A stretch of 6,571 nucleotides of DNA from Aquificaceae bacterium (GTDB lineage: Bacteria; Aquificota; Aquificia; Aquificales; Aquificaceae), in contig WFYK01000173.1 in NCBI GenBank assembly GCA_015490105.1, forward strand, positions 1 to 6,571, in the 5' to 3' direction. The position numbers and the translations under genes are program-made. Below, piece after piece: positions 1-5,964 of this stretch; the stretch's first letter is position 1, and every line of letters starts with the position of its first letter. The notes under the pieces were generated by a model that was given only the letters and a program-made list of their open reading frames with translations, was not told the origin of the DNA and did not search any database.

Positions 1-1260
1 GCCAAAGAGTTGCTCCCAAGAGATTACAAATGTCCCAGCTGTGGTGGAAAAGATTTTGAAAAGGAAGAGGATGTTTTAGACGTGTGGTTCGATTCTGGCT
101 GTTCCCACGCTGCGGTTATAAGACCCCTCGGCTTTAACAAGGCGGACCTATACCTCGAAGGTTCAGACCAGCACAGAGGATGGTTCCAAGCTTCCCTCCT
201 TGAATCGGTAGGTTCATACGGTGAAGCTCCTTACAGATCGGTTCTTACCCACGGCTTTACCGTTGATGAAAAAGGCAGGAAGATGTCCAAGTCCTTGGGA
301 AACGTGGTTTCTCCCCAAGAGATCGTAGAAAAACTCGGAGCGGATATACTCAGACTCTGGGTTGTCTCCGAAGACTACAGTGAGGATGTAAAACTCGGTC
401 AATCAATTCTGAAAACCTTGACCGATGATTACAGGAAGATAAGGAACACCTTGAGGTTTATTCTCGGAAACCTATACGACTTCGATCCTAAGGAAGACAG
501 TGTTTCCTTCCAAGAACTTCATCACTTTGACAGGTGGATGCTGTCCCACCTGCAGGACTTTTTGAAAGAGGTTCACAGACACTATTCGGATTACGCTTTT
601 CACAGGGTATACCACCTCGTTAGAAATTTTTGCACGACGGATCTCTCTTCCCTTTACTTGGATGTTTTAAAAGACCGACTCTACGTCTACTCCCCGAAAA
701 GCTGGGAGAGAAGGTCCGCCCAAACGGTTCTTTGGAACTTAGCTTTAGCCTTAACCGCTTCGATAGCACCTTTCTTGAGCTTTACCGCGGAGGAGGTCTG
801 GGAGCACCTCAGGAAAATAGACCCTTCTCTTCCGGAAAGTGTTTTCCTCTATGAGATCCCTAAACCTTCCGAAGACTTGGTGGATAGATCTGTTCTTGAG
901 GACTACGCGCTTCTTTTGAAGATCCGATCGGACGTGATGAGCGGTCTGGAGAGAGCAAGGAGGGAAGGTCTCATAAGGCATCCTTACGAAGCTAAAGTGT
1001 TTTTAAAGGCAAATCCCCCGGTTGAGGAGATTTTAAAGAAATACAGCGATTACCTTGGCTTTTTCCTCACCGTAAGTCAGGTAGAACTCTCGGAAGGCGG
1101 AGAGATCAAGGTAAGGGGTGAGGAGGTAGAGGATCTTGAAGTGGGTGTGAGTAAGGCTGAAGGTAAGAAATGTCCGAGATGCTGGGTTTTCTTCAAGGAG
1201 TCCGAATTTGACGGAGAAGTGTGCATTAGGTGTTCGGAAGTCTTGCGTGCTAAGGTATGA
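1..1260 (+). CDS. ileS: Isoleucyl-tRNA synthetase, C-terminal part (5' truncated by window edge)
   Basis: Class I aminoacyl-tRNA synthetase that charges tRNA-Ile with isoleucine in the cytoplasm. The frame is open from base 1, so the gene begins upstream and the TTG at 10 is not a start; 419 codons are visible. In order: a CPSC pair (residues 11-14 of the fragment), the DVLDVWFDSG block, the GSDQHRGWF block, and the KMSKS ATP-binding loop (KMSKSLGN, bases 280-303). An alpha-helical anticodon-binding domain follows, and then a C-terminal zinc finger of two Cys pairs (CPRC and CIRC, about bases 1170-1235). That finger is typical of bacterial-type IleRS and is needed for the editing/aminoacylation cycle in E. 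coli. The CPSC pair probably belongs to a second zinc site whose other half lies upstream of the window. The TGA stop overlaps the ATG of the next gene (ATGA), so the two are probably translationally coupled. Nothing appears broken. Confidence 0.97.
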   Translation, partial: AKELLPRDYKCPSCGGKDFEKEEDVLDVWFDSGCSHAAVIRPLGFNKADLYLEGSDQHRGWFQASLLESVGSYGEAPYRSVLTHGFTVDEKGRKMSKSLGNVVSPQEIVEKLGADILRLWVVSEDYSEDVKLGQSILKTLTDDYRKIRNTLRFILGNLYDFDPKEDSVSFQELHHFDRWMLSHLQDFLKEVHRHYSDYAFHRVYHLVRNFCTTDLSSLYLDVLKDRLYVYSPKSWERRSAQTVLWNLALALTASIAPFLSFTAEEVWEHLRKIDPSLPESVFLYEIPKPSEDLVDRSVLEDYALLLKIRSDVMSGLERARREGLIRHPYEAKVFLKANPPVEEILKKYSDYLGFFLTVSQVELSEGGEIKVRGEEVEDLEVGVSKAEGKKCPRCWVFFKESEFDGEVCIRCSEVLRAKV

Positions 1261-1478
1261 AGAAAATCCTTCTTGTGGCGTTTTTCAGCTTTTTGCTCCT
1301 TGCAACCTTCAGTTTCCTCGTGGCAAACGACAGTCCCCAAGTTTCCGTATCTTTTTGGAACCTTTGGGAGAGTCCTTCCGTTTCCTTGGGTGTGGCTCTG
1401 GCTTTGGCCTTTTACCTGGGCCTTTTAGCGGGACTTTTCTTGAATGCCTTGACTTACGTCATAAAGAAGCTATTTTGA
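1257..1478 (+). CDS. LapA-domain (DUF1049-like) small inner-membrane protein
   Basis: A 73-residue protein with two hydrophobic segments, about residues 3-23 and 43-66, joined by a short loop containing ND-SPQVSVSFW-NLWESP and ending in a basic tail (KK). This layout matches the LapA / DUF1049 family: a first helix, a loop with an N-P-x-V-like motif and an aromatic W, then a second helix rich in L/A/G. In gamma-proteobacteria LapA works with LapB in controlling lipopolysaccharide synthesis, but single-domain relatives are widespread and mostly uncharacterised, so the role here is only inferred. The start ATG overlaps the ileS stop (ATGA), and there is no usable Shine-Dalgarno (AAGG sits too close), which fits coupling to ileS. 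I would normally expect lspA next to ileS in many bacteria; this is not LspA, because it is too short and lacks its catalytic Asp motifs. Confidence 0.72.
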   Translation: MKKILLVAFFSFLLLATFSFLVANDSPQVSVSFWNLWESPSVSLGVALALAFYLGLLAGLFLNALTYVIKKLF

Positions 1479-1495
1479 AAAGGTATCTTTATATT
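1475..1495 (+). promoter_or_regulatory. Candidate promoter for erpA
   Basis: TATATT at 1490-1495 is a good -10-like hexamer and would start transcription near 1502, giving a leader of about 20 nt that carries the Shine-Dalgarno. There is no -35 at canonical spacing; TTGAAA (1475-1480) lies only 9 nt upstream. An alternative is TTGACT (1449-1454) with TATTTT (1471-1476) at 16-nt spacing. erpA may also simply be read through from ileS. This is a sequence-only guess. Confidence 0.3.
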
Positions 1496-1507
1496 CAAAA
1501 TCACTAA

Positions 1508-1515
1508 AAGGAGGT
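1508..1515 (+). promoter_or_regulatory. Shine-Dalgarno of erpA (AAGGAGGT)
   Basis: Near-perfect anti-16S complement with 7 nt between it and ATG 1523. It selects Met1 over the in-frame Met8 and marks erpA as independently and strongly translated, unlike the coupled gene before it. Confidence 0.85.
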
Positions 1516-1522
1516 AAGTGGT

Positions 1523-1873
1523 ATGCAAGAGCAACAAACTTCCATGGTCTTTAAGGTAACCGAGAAGGCGGTCGAAGAGATCCTCAAGGTTGCTAAGGAA
1601 AACAACATAGAAAAGCCTATCCTGAGGGTCAGGGTAGTTCCCGGAGGATGCTCCGGATTCCAGTATGCTATGGGCTTTGATGACAACATAGAGGAAGGCG
1701 ATCACGTCTTCGAATACGGAGACGTTAAAGTAGTAATAGACGCCTTCTCTATGCCTTACGTCAACGGAGCGGAGCTTGACTACGTAGTGGACTTCATGGG
1801 AGGAGGCTTCACCATAAGGAATCCCAACGCCACCGGATCCTGCGGTTGTGGAAGCTCCTTCAGCTGTGGCTAA
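1523..1873 (+). CDS. erpA: A-type iron-sulfur cluster carrier (ErpA/IscA/HesB family)
   Basis: 116-residue A-type carrier that receives Fe-S clusters from a scaffold and passes them to apo-enzymes in the cytoplasm. The three invariant cysteines are present: Cys43 in GGCSGFQY, and Cys107 and Cys109 in SCGCGSSF. The GGCSGFQY...FDD stretch and the NPNA..CGCGSSFS ending look more like ErpA than IscA. A fourth cysteine, Cys115, sits next to the C-terminus; it is not a family ligand and may be incidental. An Aquifex homologue with a solved structure (aq_1857) is the relative I recall. Length is normal for the family. The start is fixed by the Shine-Dalgarno at 1508-1515. No isc or suf genes lie beside it, so it works with partners encoded elsewhere. 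Likely clients in this very window include the Fe-S subunit FrdB, though that link is inferred. Confidence 0.93.
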   Translation: MQEQQTSMVFKVTEKAVEEILKVAKENNIEKPILRVRVVPGGCSGFQYAMGFDDNIEEGDHVFEYGDVKVVIDAFSMPYVNGAELDYVVDFMGGGFTIRNPNATGSCGCGSSFSCG

Positions 1874-1880
1874 TGATCCC

Positions 1881-2249
1881 TCACCGCCCCGCAGGGGGCG
1901 GTTTTATCACCTCCACCCTAACCTCTTTAGGTTCTATTGCGGCGGTCTTAAGTAGCAGAGATATATCCGTTTCTACTTCCACCCTTCTCTTGTATACACC
2001 CGGTTTTGTAAGGGTTGAAACGTCTACGTAGGTCTTTATGTGATCCGTTATTGAGGATGTGAGCAATCTCTCCGCCATGTAGACGGTTATCTCTACCCTT
2101 TCAGGGTAAACCTTGTAGATGAATTCCGGGCTGTCTCCCCTTATCTCCACAAATTTGGACAGGGTAACCGCGGTTCTCGAACCGAAATTTACTACCGCCC
2201 AAAGGGAGAAGGCCAGAAAGAGGGCTAAAAGCTTGTAAGCCCAGTTCAC
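1881..2249 (-). CDS. YbbR-domain membrane-anchored protein (CdaR-like, short)
   Basis: 122-residue protein with one N-terminal membrane helix (residues about 5-21, KLLALFLAFSLWAVV) and a single extracytoplasmic YbbR domain (about 28-117). Supporting pattern: the K-L-L-A-L-F-L-A-x-x-L-W anchor typical of YbbR proteins, then P-E-R-V-E-I-T-V, V-D-V-S, and a final I-x-P-x-x-V-R-V-E-V strand. In Firmicutes, multi-domain YbbR proteins (CdaR) regulate the diadenylate cyclase CdaA next to them. Here there is one domain and no cyclase gene adjacent, so regulation of c-di-AMP synthesis is only a possibility. The start is GTG (2249-2247), overlapping the stop of the DsbC-like gene (GTGA); there is no clear Shine-Dalgarno, so translation is probably coupled. 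The tail reads PPPAGR because it is encoded across the terminator hairpin of the opposing gene. It stops 7 nt from the erpA stop. Confidence 0.8.
   Translation of the reverse strand: MNWAYKLLALFLAFSLWAVVNFGSRTAVTLSKFVEIRGDSPEFIYKVYPERVEITVYMAERLLTSSITDHIKTYVDVSTLTKPGVYKRRVEVETDISLLLKTAAIEPKEVRVEVIKPPPAGR
1883..1905 (+). terminator. Rho-independent terminator of the ileS-erpA unit
   Basis: An 8-bp perfect stem, ACCGCCCC (1883-1890) with GGGGCGGT (1895-1902), a GCAG loop, and the run TTTT (1902-1905) followed by AT. It starts 10 nt after the erpA stop. The T-run is on the + strand only, so it should stop rightward transcription; read leftward there is no U-tract. The hairpin lies inside the last codons of the convergent YbbR-domain gene. 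Confidence 0.8.
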
Positions 2250-2977
2250 TGGATCAGTTCGTTCAGAACGTCAACCGATCTGGGAAGACCTACTATGTAT
2301 CTTCCGTTCATACCTATCACCGTGGGCGTTCCCGACACTCCGATCTCGCTGAGAAGCTTCTTGTTTGCATCTATGGCCTTTTTACCTTCTTCGCACTGGT
2401 TTTTCGTATCCACATCCGCGTGGATCGAGTCGTATCCGAGCTTATCGCAGACCATGGCTACCGATTTTTTGTAGGCTTCTGGATGGATAGGAAGCGGGAA
2501 CAGTATCACCTTTATCTGAACGTTGTTTTTATCCGCCCACTCCTTTATCATGGGGGAAAAGCGCCTACAGAAGGGACAGTCAGGATCCGTTATGTAGTAA
2601 ACAAACTTCTCACCCTTGCCGTAGGTCATATTTACGTGCTTTTCGAGCTTCTTCAACGTTTCCTTGGAAACCGTCATGTAGTTTTGAAGCTTTTTCTGAG
2701 TTAGGTTTTCCTTCGTCTCCAAGTTAAATAAGGTTCCCGAAAGGACGAACTTTCCCGAAGAGTCAGTGTATAGGATCAAAGGTCTCATGCCTACCTTTAT
2801 CACCGCTTCGCAAAGACCCTTGACCTCCGAAGAAGGTTTTACCTCAACTACTTTAAAGTCCCTCGGTATCAACTTTGAAAGGTTTTCCTTTAAGCTATTT
2901 TCCTGAGGGCACTTTACCGCTGTGTTTCCACAAGAAGCGAGCACCAGCAGTCCTAAGCTAAAAAGATACCTTTTCAT
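2246..2977 (-). CDS. dsbC: DsbC-like thiol:disulfide interchange lipoprotein
   Basis: 243-residue envelope protein that probably isomerises or reduces disulfides. Residues 1-16 are a lipoprotein signal: basic MKR, a hydrophobic core, and the lipobox LASC with Cys16 as the predicted lipidated residue. Residues about 25-95 resemble the DsbC N-terminal dimerisation domain. A helical linker (about 96-120) leads to a thioredoxin-fold domain with active site DCPFC (Cys134, Cys137) and the cis-proline loop GTPTV (about 216-220). Cys177 and Cys195 match the structural disulfide of E. coli DsbC, and Cys23/Cys56 could form another. E. coli DsbC has CGYC and is soluble in the periplasm, so CPFC and a lipid anchor are differences. 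DsbG or a thioredoxin-like reductase are alternatives. A strong GGAGGT (2988-2983) lies 5 nt before ATG 2977. The stop overlaps the next gene's GTG. No DsbD-type reductant is adjacent. Confidence 0.85.
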   Translation of the reverse strand: MKRYLFSLGLLVLASCGNTAVKCPQENSLKENLSKLIPRDFKVVEVKPSSEVKGLCEAVIKVGMRPLILYTDSSGKFVLSGTLFNLETKENLTQKKLQNYMTVSKETLKKLEKHVNMTYGKGEKFVYYITDPDCPFCRRFSPMIKEWADKNNVQIKVILFPLPIHPEAYKKSVAMVCDKLGYDSIHADVDTKNQCEEGKKAIDANKKLLSEIGVSGTPTVIGMNGRYIVGLPRSVDVLNELIQ

Positions 2978-3005
2978 TCCCCACCTCCGACTCTTGCTCT
3001 TAACT

Positions 3006-3026
3006 AATATACCTTCAGTTTTTCAA
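3006..3026 (-). promoter_or_regulatory. Possible internal promoter for the dsbC-like gene
   Basis: On the - strand TATATT (3011-3006) would start transcription near 2999 and give a leader of about 22 nt with the Shine-Dalgarno. TTGAAA (3026-3021), which includes the radA stop, is only 9 nt upstream, the same odd spacing seen before erpA. No canonical -35 is visible. The 45-nt gap here is the only real gap inside the leftward operon. Confidence 0.22.
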
Positions 3027-4357
3027 AGGACCATCTCTATAGCTTCCTTTATGTTTTTGACCGGGATAAGATCCATAGCTACGTCTACCTTTTCCAATCC
3101 GTAGGGAACTAAAGCTTTTCTGAAGCCAAAGCGTTGAGCCTCTTTTAGGCGTAGGTCCCCAAAATGGACGTTTCTGACTTCCCCCGCAAGGCCGAGCTCT
3201 CCGAAAACCACCACATCTTCGGGCAGTGGTCTGTTCTCCTTAGAGGAAACTATAGCTAAAGCTACCGCCAGATCTACCGCGGGTTCTCTCACTTGAAGTC
3301 CCCCCGCTATGTTTACAAAAACGTCCGCGTCCCTTGTAAATATTCCCGCCTCCTTTTCGAGTATGGCCAGGATCAAAGAGAGCCTGTTCACATCGAAACC
3401 CTGAGTTCGCCTCTGGGGTGTAGTGTAGAGAGCTTGAAGGACAAGAGCTTGCACCTCTATAAGGATAGGTTTCGATCCCTCCGTGAAGGGAAATATTACA
3501 CTTCCTGGAGCGTGAACCCTTTCCTCTACGAAAAAGGCGGAAGGTTCAGCTACTTCTTCGAGTCCTCTGTCTGTCATCTTAAATACCGCAACCTCTCCCG
3601 AAGATCCGAACCTGTTTTTGATGACTTTTAAGACCCTATACTGATAGTGTCTTTCCCCTTCGAACTGAAGGACCGTATCTACCATATGTTCTAAAACTTT
3701 AGGGCCCGCTATCAGGCCTTCCTTCGTTATTTGACCTACGATAAAACATGGGATACCTCTCTCTTTACATATCTCTGTGAGTCTGAAGGTCACCTCCCTG
3801 ACTTGGGAGACCGAACCTGCGGAGGATTCAAGGGCTTCCGAGTATACGGTTTGGACCGAGTCGAGAACCACCAAGGAAGGGTTTTCTCTCTTTATAGCTT
3901 CCTCTACTTTTTCAAAGAGTGTTTCTGGGAAAACGAGCAGGTGTTCTGACGTTGCTCCTATCCTGCGAGCCCTTATGGCTATCTGGGATCCTGACTCCTC
4001 CCCCGAAACATAGAGAACCCTCCCGTAGCGGGTATATCTGTGGGAAAGTTGCAAAAGTAGGGTGGACTTTCCTATCCCGGGTTCCCCCGCTATGAGGATC
4101 ACCTGACCTTCTACTATCCCACCTCCGAGGGCATCGTCGAGGTTTTTAAAACCCGTGGTAAAGCGATCTACTTCGTTCGAAGTCCAAGCGTTTACGGGTT
4201 TAGGCGGGGTGTAGTCTACGAGTTTTGTTTCTTCTTCCTTTTTTAAAACTTCCTCTTGGATGGTATTGAATTGACCGCAGGAGGGACATCTCCCCATCCA
4301 CTTGGGAGGCTGGTAACCGCAACTTACGCAGACGAACCTCGTTTCTTTCTTAGCCAT
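3023..4357 (-). CDS. radA: DNA repair/recombination protein RadA (Sms)
   Basis: 444-residue bacterial RadA, a hexameric DnaB-like ATPase that drives branch migration and processing of RecA recombination intermediates. Domains in order: an N-terminal zinc finger with Cys10, Cys13, Cys24 and Cys27 (CVSCG...CPSCG); a RecA-like ATPase with Walker A GEPGIGKST (91-99) and Walker B LVVLDS (about 162-167); the RadA signature KNRFG (247-251), needed for helicase activity; and a C-terminal Lon-protease-like domain (about 275-444). That last domain carries the RadA form GGLQVREPAVDLA in place of a proteolytic serine site. Length is typical (about 450). ATG 4357 overlaps the upstream frdB stop by 8 nt and has no clear Shine-Dalgarno, so it is probably coupled to frdB. 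Not to be confused with archaeal RadA recombinase, which lacks the zinc finger and Lon domain. Confidence 0.97.
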   Translation of the reverse strand: MAKKETRFVCVSCGYQPPKWMGRCPSCGQFNTIQEEVLKKEEETKLVDYTPPKPVNAWTSNEVDRFTTGFKNLDDALGGGIVEGQVILIAGEPGIGKSTLLLQLSHRYTRYGRVLYVSGEESGSQIAIRARRIGATSEHLLVFPETLFEKVEEAIKRENPSLVVLDSVQTVYSEALESSAGSVSQVREVTFRLTEICKERGIPCFIVGQITKEGLIAGPKVLEHMVDTVLQFEGERHYQYRVLKVIKNRFGSSGEVAVFKMTDRGLEEVAEPSAFFVEERVHAPGSVIFPFTEGSKPILIEVQALVLQALYTTPQRRTQGFDVNRLSLILAILEKEAGIFTRDADVFVNIAGGLQVREPAVDLAVALAIVSSKENRPLPEDVVVFGELGLAGEVRNVHFGDLRLKEAQRFGFRKALVPYGLEKVDVAMDLIPVKNIKEAIEMVL

Positions 4358-5033
4358 TTTCGAAGAAGGTCATAATTTCCCTTATCAAGGTTGCGGGCTT
4401 TACATCCTTAGGGCAAGCGCTGTTACACTTATCACAGGAAAGACAGTGAAAGATGTGACCCTCTTCTATAGCCTGTTTTATTCTTTCCTCCTTAGAGTCG
4501 TCCCTCGGATCTTCGAGGAATCGGTATATCTTTGCGAAGAAAAGAGGCCCTGCGTATTCTTCCTCGAGAACTTGCGGACAGTAAGATTGACAAGCGGAGC
4601 AAAGTATACAGTCCGCGGACTCTTGAATCTTCCTGTTCAAAGAAGGATCTATCTTTACCTCTTCCTTAGTGCCCTTTACCCAAGATCTGAAACGTTTTAG
4701 CCTGTCGGTCACCTCTTCGTGATCCACCGCGAGATCCTTGATAACGGGAAACTTGTCTAAAGGTTCTACGGTAACCTCTTGGCCTGTGAGGACGTAGGGC
4801 AGAACCTGTTCCTTACAGGCCAGTTTAGGAAAGCCGTTTATGTAAACGGTGCACGTTCCACATATCCCCGCTCTGCAAAAGTGCCTGAAGGTCAAACTGG
4901 GATCTTGGGTCTCTTTTATCCTCTGGAGGGCACTCAGGAAGGTCATACCTTCCTCGTAGGGAACTTCAAAGGTGTCGTATCCCTTCTTTCCCGTAGAAGG
5001 GTCAAACCTAAATACCTTAACTCTCAGCTTCAT
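4350..5033 (-). CDS. frdB: Fumarate reductase/succinate dehydrogenase iron-sulfur subunit
   Basis: 227-residue subunit B that passes electrons between the FAD subunit and the quinone or other partner. An N-terminal plant-type [2Fe-2S] domain has Cys53, Cys58, Cys61 and Cys73 (CRAGICGTC...C). A C-terminal bacterial ferredoxin-like domain has CILCSACQSYCP (Cys142, 145, 148, 152) and CLSCDKCNSACP (Cys197, 200, 203, 207). In E. coli SdhB the residue matching Cys200 is not cysteine and the centre is [3Fe-4S]. Here a full set of ligands for a second [4Fe-4S] is present, as in the non-classical enzymes described from Sulfolobales. In an Aquificaceae autotroph the enzyme would run as fumarate reductase in the reductive TCA cycle, hence frdB; sdhB is an equally fair name. 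FrdA and any membrane subunit are not here. ATG 5033 overlaps the argF stop (ATGA); there is no Shine-Dalgarno, so it is likely coupled. Confidence 0.92.
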   Translation of the reverse strand: MKLRVKVFRFDPSTGKKGYDTFEVPYEEGMTFLSALQRIKETQDPSLTFRHFCRAGICGTCTVYINGFPKLACKEQVLPYVLTGQEVTVEPLDKFPVIKDLAVDHEEVTDRLKRFRSWVKGTKEEVKIDPSLNRKIQESADCILCSACQSYCPQVLEEEYAGPLFFAKIYRFLEDPRDDSKEERIKQAIEEGHIFHCLSCDKCNSACPKDVKPATLIREIMTFFENG

Positions 5034-5950
5034 AGCTTACTAAAGATAAACTCAAGAAGGGTTTTTTGGGTATGCAATCTGTTCTCCGCCTGCAAGAAGA
5101 TAAAGTCCGCGTGCTTTTCAAAAACCTCCTCGGTTATTTCTTCACCCTTCTTGGCAGGAAGGCAGTGCATAACCTTCACAGATTCCTTAGCGTGGGAAAG
5201 CAGATCCTCATTTACCTGAAACTCCTTAAGTGCTTCCTTTTTTCTCTGCGCATCGTCTTCTCCCATACTTACCCACACGTCTGTATAGACCACATCCGCG
5301 TCTTTTACCGCTTCCAGAGGGTCGGTAGTCAGGTATATGTTTCCTCCAGTAAAGTTAGCAAGATCCATACCCGCTTGAAAGTAGTGACTGTCCGGTCCGT
5401 AATCTTCAGGTGTCGCAACAAACAGGTTAAGACCGAACAATCCCGCACCCACGAGCCAAGTGTTGCAAACGTTGTTGCCGTCACCCACGTAAGCGATCTT
5501 TATGTTTTTTATCTCTTCTCCGAAAGCCTCATAAAGGGTATACACATCACTCAGTATCTGACAGGGGTGAGCTTTGTCGGTGAGAGCGTTTATGGTAGGT
5601 ATAGTTGCCCAGCGGGAGAACTCCTCAAGCCACTTGTGGGAGTGATTTCTCACGATCACACCGTCCAAATAACGTGATAAGGTCCTCGCGGTGTCTTTCA
5701 CATCCTCACCTCTTGAGAGCTGGAGTTGTGACTCTTGCAGGAAGGTGGATCTTCCTCCCAGCTGGTTTATACCTACCTCAAAGGACACCCTCGTTCTTGT
5801 GGAAGGCTTGGTGAAGATAAGGGCAATTGTTTTGCCTTCCAAAACGGGACTGTGTTTGTCTTCCCCTTTTTTGACTTTAAGCGTCCTTTTGACTATATAC
5901 CAAGCTTCATCCGGGTCCAAGTCCCAAAGATCTACAAAGTCCTTCTTCAT
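5030..5950 (-). CDS. argF: Ornithine carbamoyltransferase
   Basis: 306-residue cytoplasmic enzyme that makes citrulline from ornithine and carbamoyl phosphate in arginine synthesis. Motifs: STRTR (50-54) for carbamoyl phosphate; HPCQ (128-131); the OTCase-specific DVWVSMG loop (224-230) that closes on ornithine and separates it from aspartate carbamoyltransferase; and MHCLP (261-265) with Cys263. The open frame extends to an upstream ATG at 5983, which would give 317 residues. I prefer ATG 5950 because the family N-terminus begins at MKKDFVDLWDL, there is no Shine-Dalgarno before 5983, and the only good -10 on this strand (5962-5957) would place +1 on or next to A5950. That makes argF a probable leaderless gene. 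It is first in the leftward operon; its TGA overlaps the ATG of frdB. The start choice is the only real doubt. Confidence 0.95.
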   Translation of the reverse strand: MKKDFVDLWDLDPDEAWYIVKRTLKVKKGEDKHSPVLEGKTIALIFTKPSTRTRVSFEVGINQLGGRSTFLQESQLQLSRGEDVKDTARTLSRYLDGVIVRNHSHKWLEEFSRWATIPTINALTDKAHPCQILSDVYTLYEAFGEEIKNIKIAYVGDGNNVCNTWLVGAGLFGLNLFVATPEDYGPDSHYFQAGMDLANFTGGNIYLTTDPLEAVKDADVVYTDVWVSMGEDDAQRKKEALKEFQVNEDLLSHAKESVKVMHCLPAKKGEEITEEVFEKHADFIFLQAENRLHTQKTLLEFIFSKL

Positions 5951-5956
5951 AGTTTT

Positions 5957-5962
5957 AGTATA
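5957..5962 (-). promoter_or_regulatory. -10 element of the argF operon
   Basis: TATACT read on the - strand (one mismatch to TATAAT), followed by AAAACT and then ATG 5950. The spacing puts transcription start at the start codon, so the message would be leaderless. No strong -35 is visible; the nearest weak match, CTGAAT, is about 19 nt upstream. The element overlaps the + strand -10 of rpsO. Confidence 0.5.
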
Positions 5963-5964
5963 AT
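5959..5964 (+). promoter_or_regulatory. -10 element of the rpsO-pnp operon
   Basis: A perfect TATAAT, predicting a start near 5971 and a leader of about 28 nt. No good -35 is seen at 16-18 nt (the window near 5935-5942 reads CAAAGTCC), and there is no TGn extension. The -10 plus correct distance to the Shine-Dalgarno (AGGAGGT, 5986-5992, 6 nt before ATG 5999) is the support. Confidence 0.55.

Noticed and set aside
10..12. TTG as the start of the first gene
   Set aside because: The frame is open to base 1 (A-K-E before it) and the protein begins in mid-domain, so the gene is cut by the window edge.
1476..1490. 15-nt string TGAAAAGGTATCTTT found at the lapA-like stop and again, inverted, at the dsbC start (2976-2962)
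   Set aside because: One copy is coding (start of the dsbC signal peptide), the other spans a stop codon; flanks do not match. A single A/T-rich 15-mer match in 6.5 kb is close to what chance and composition allow.
1883..1902. Bidirectional terminator for both convergent units
   Set aside because: Read leftward, the hairpin is followed by TGAGGGATCA with no T-run, so only the rightward function is supported.
3293..3631. Open frame of about 110 codons on + opposite radA, and similar ones at 3731-4013, 4446-4700 and 4779-5219
   Set aside because: All are antisense to strong family matches (RadA, FrdB, ArgF), with unusual composition and no start signals.
5066..5677. Long open frame (about 200 codons) on the + strand opposite argF
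   Set aside because: It lies wholly antisense to a well-conserved OTCase, has no Shine-Dalgarno, and its translation shows no recognisable domain. It is a shadow of argF codon bias.
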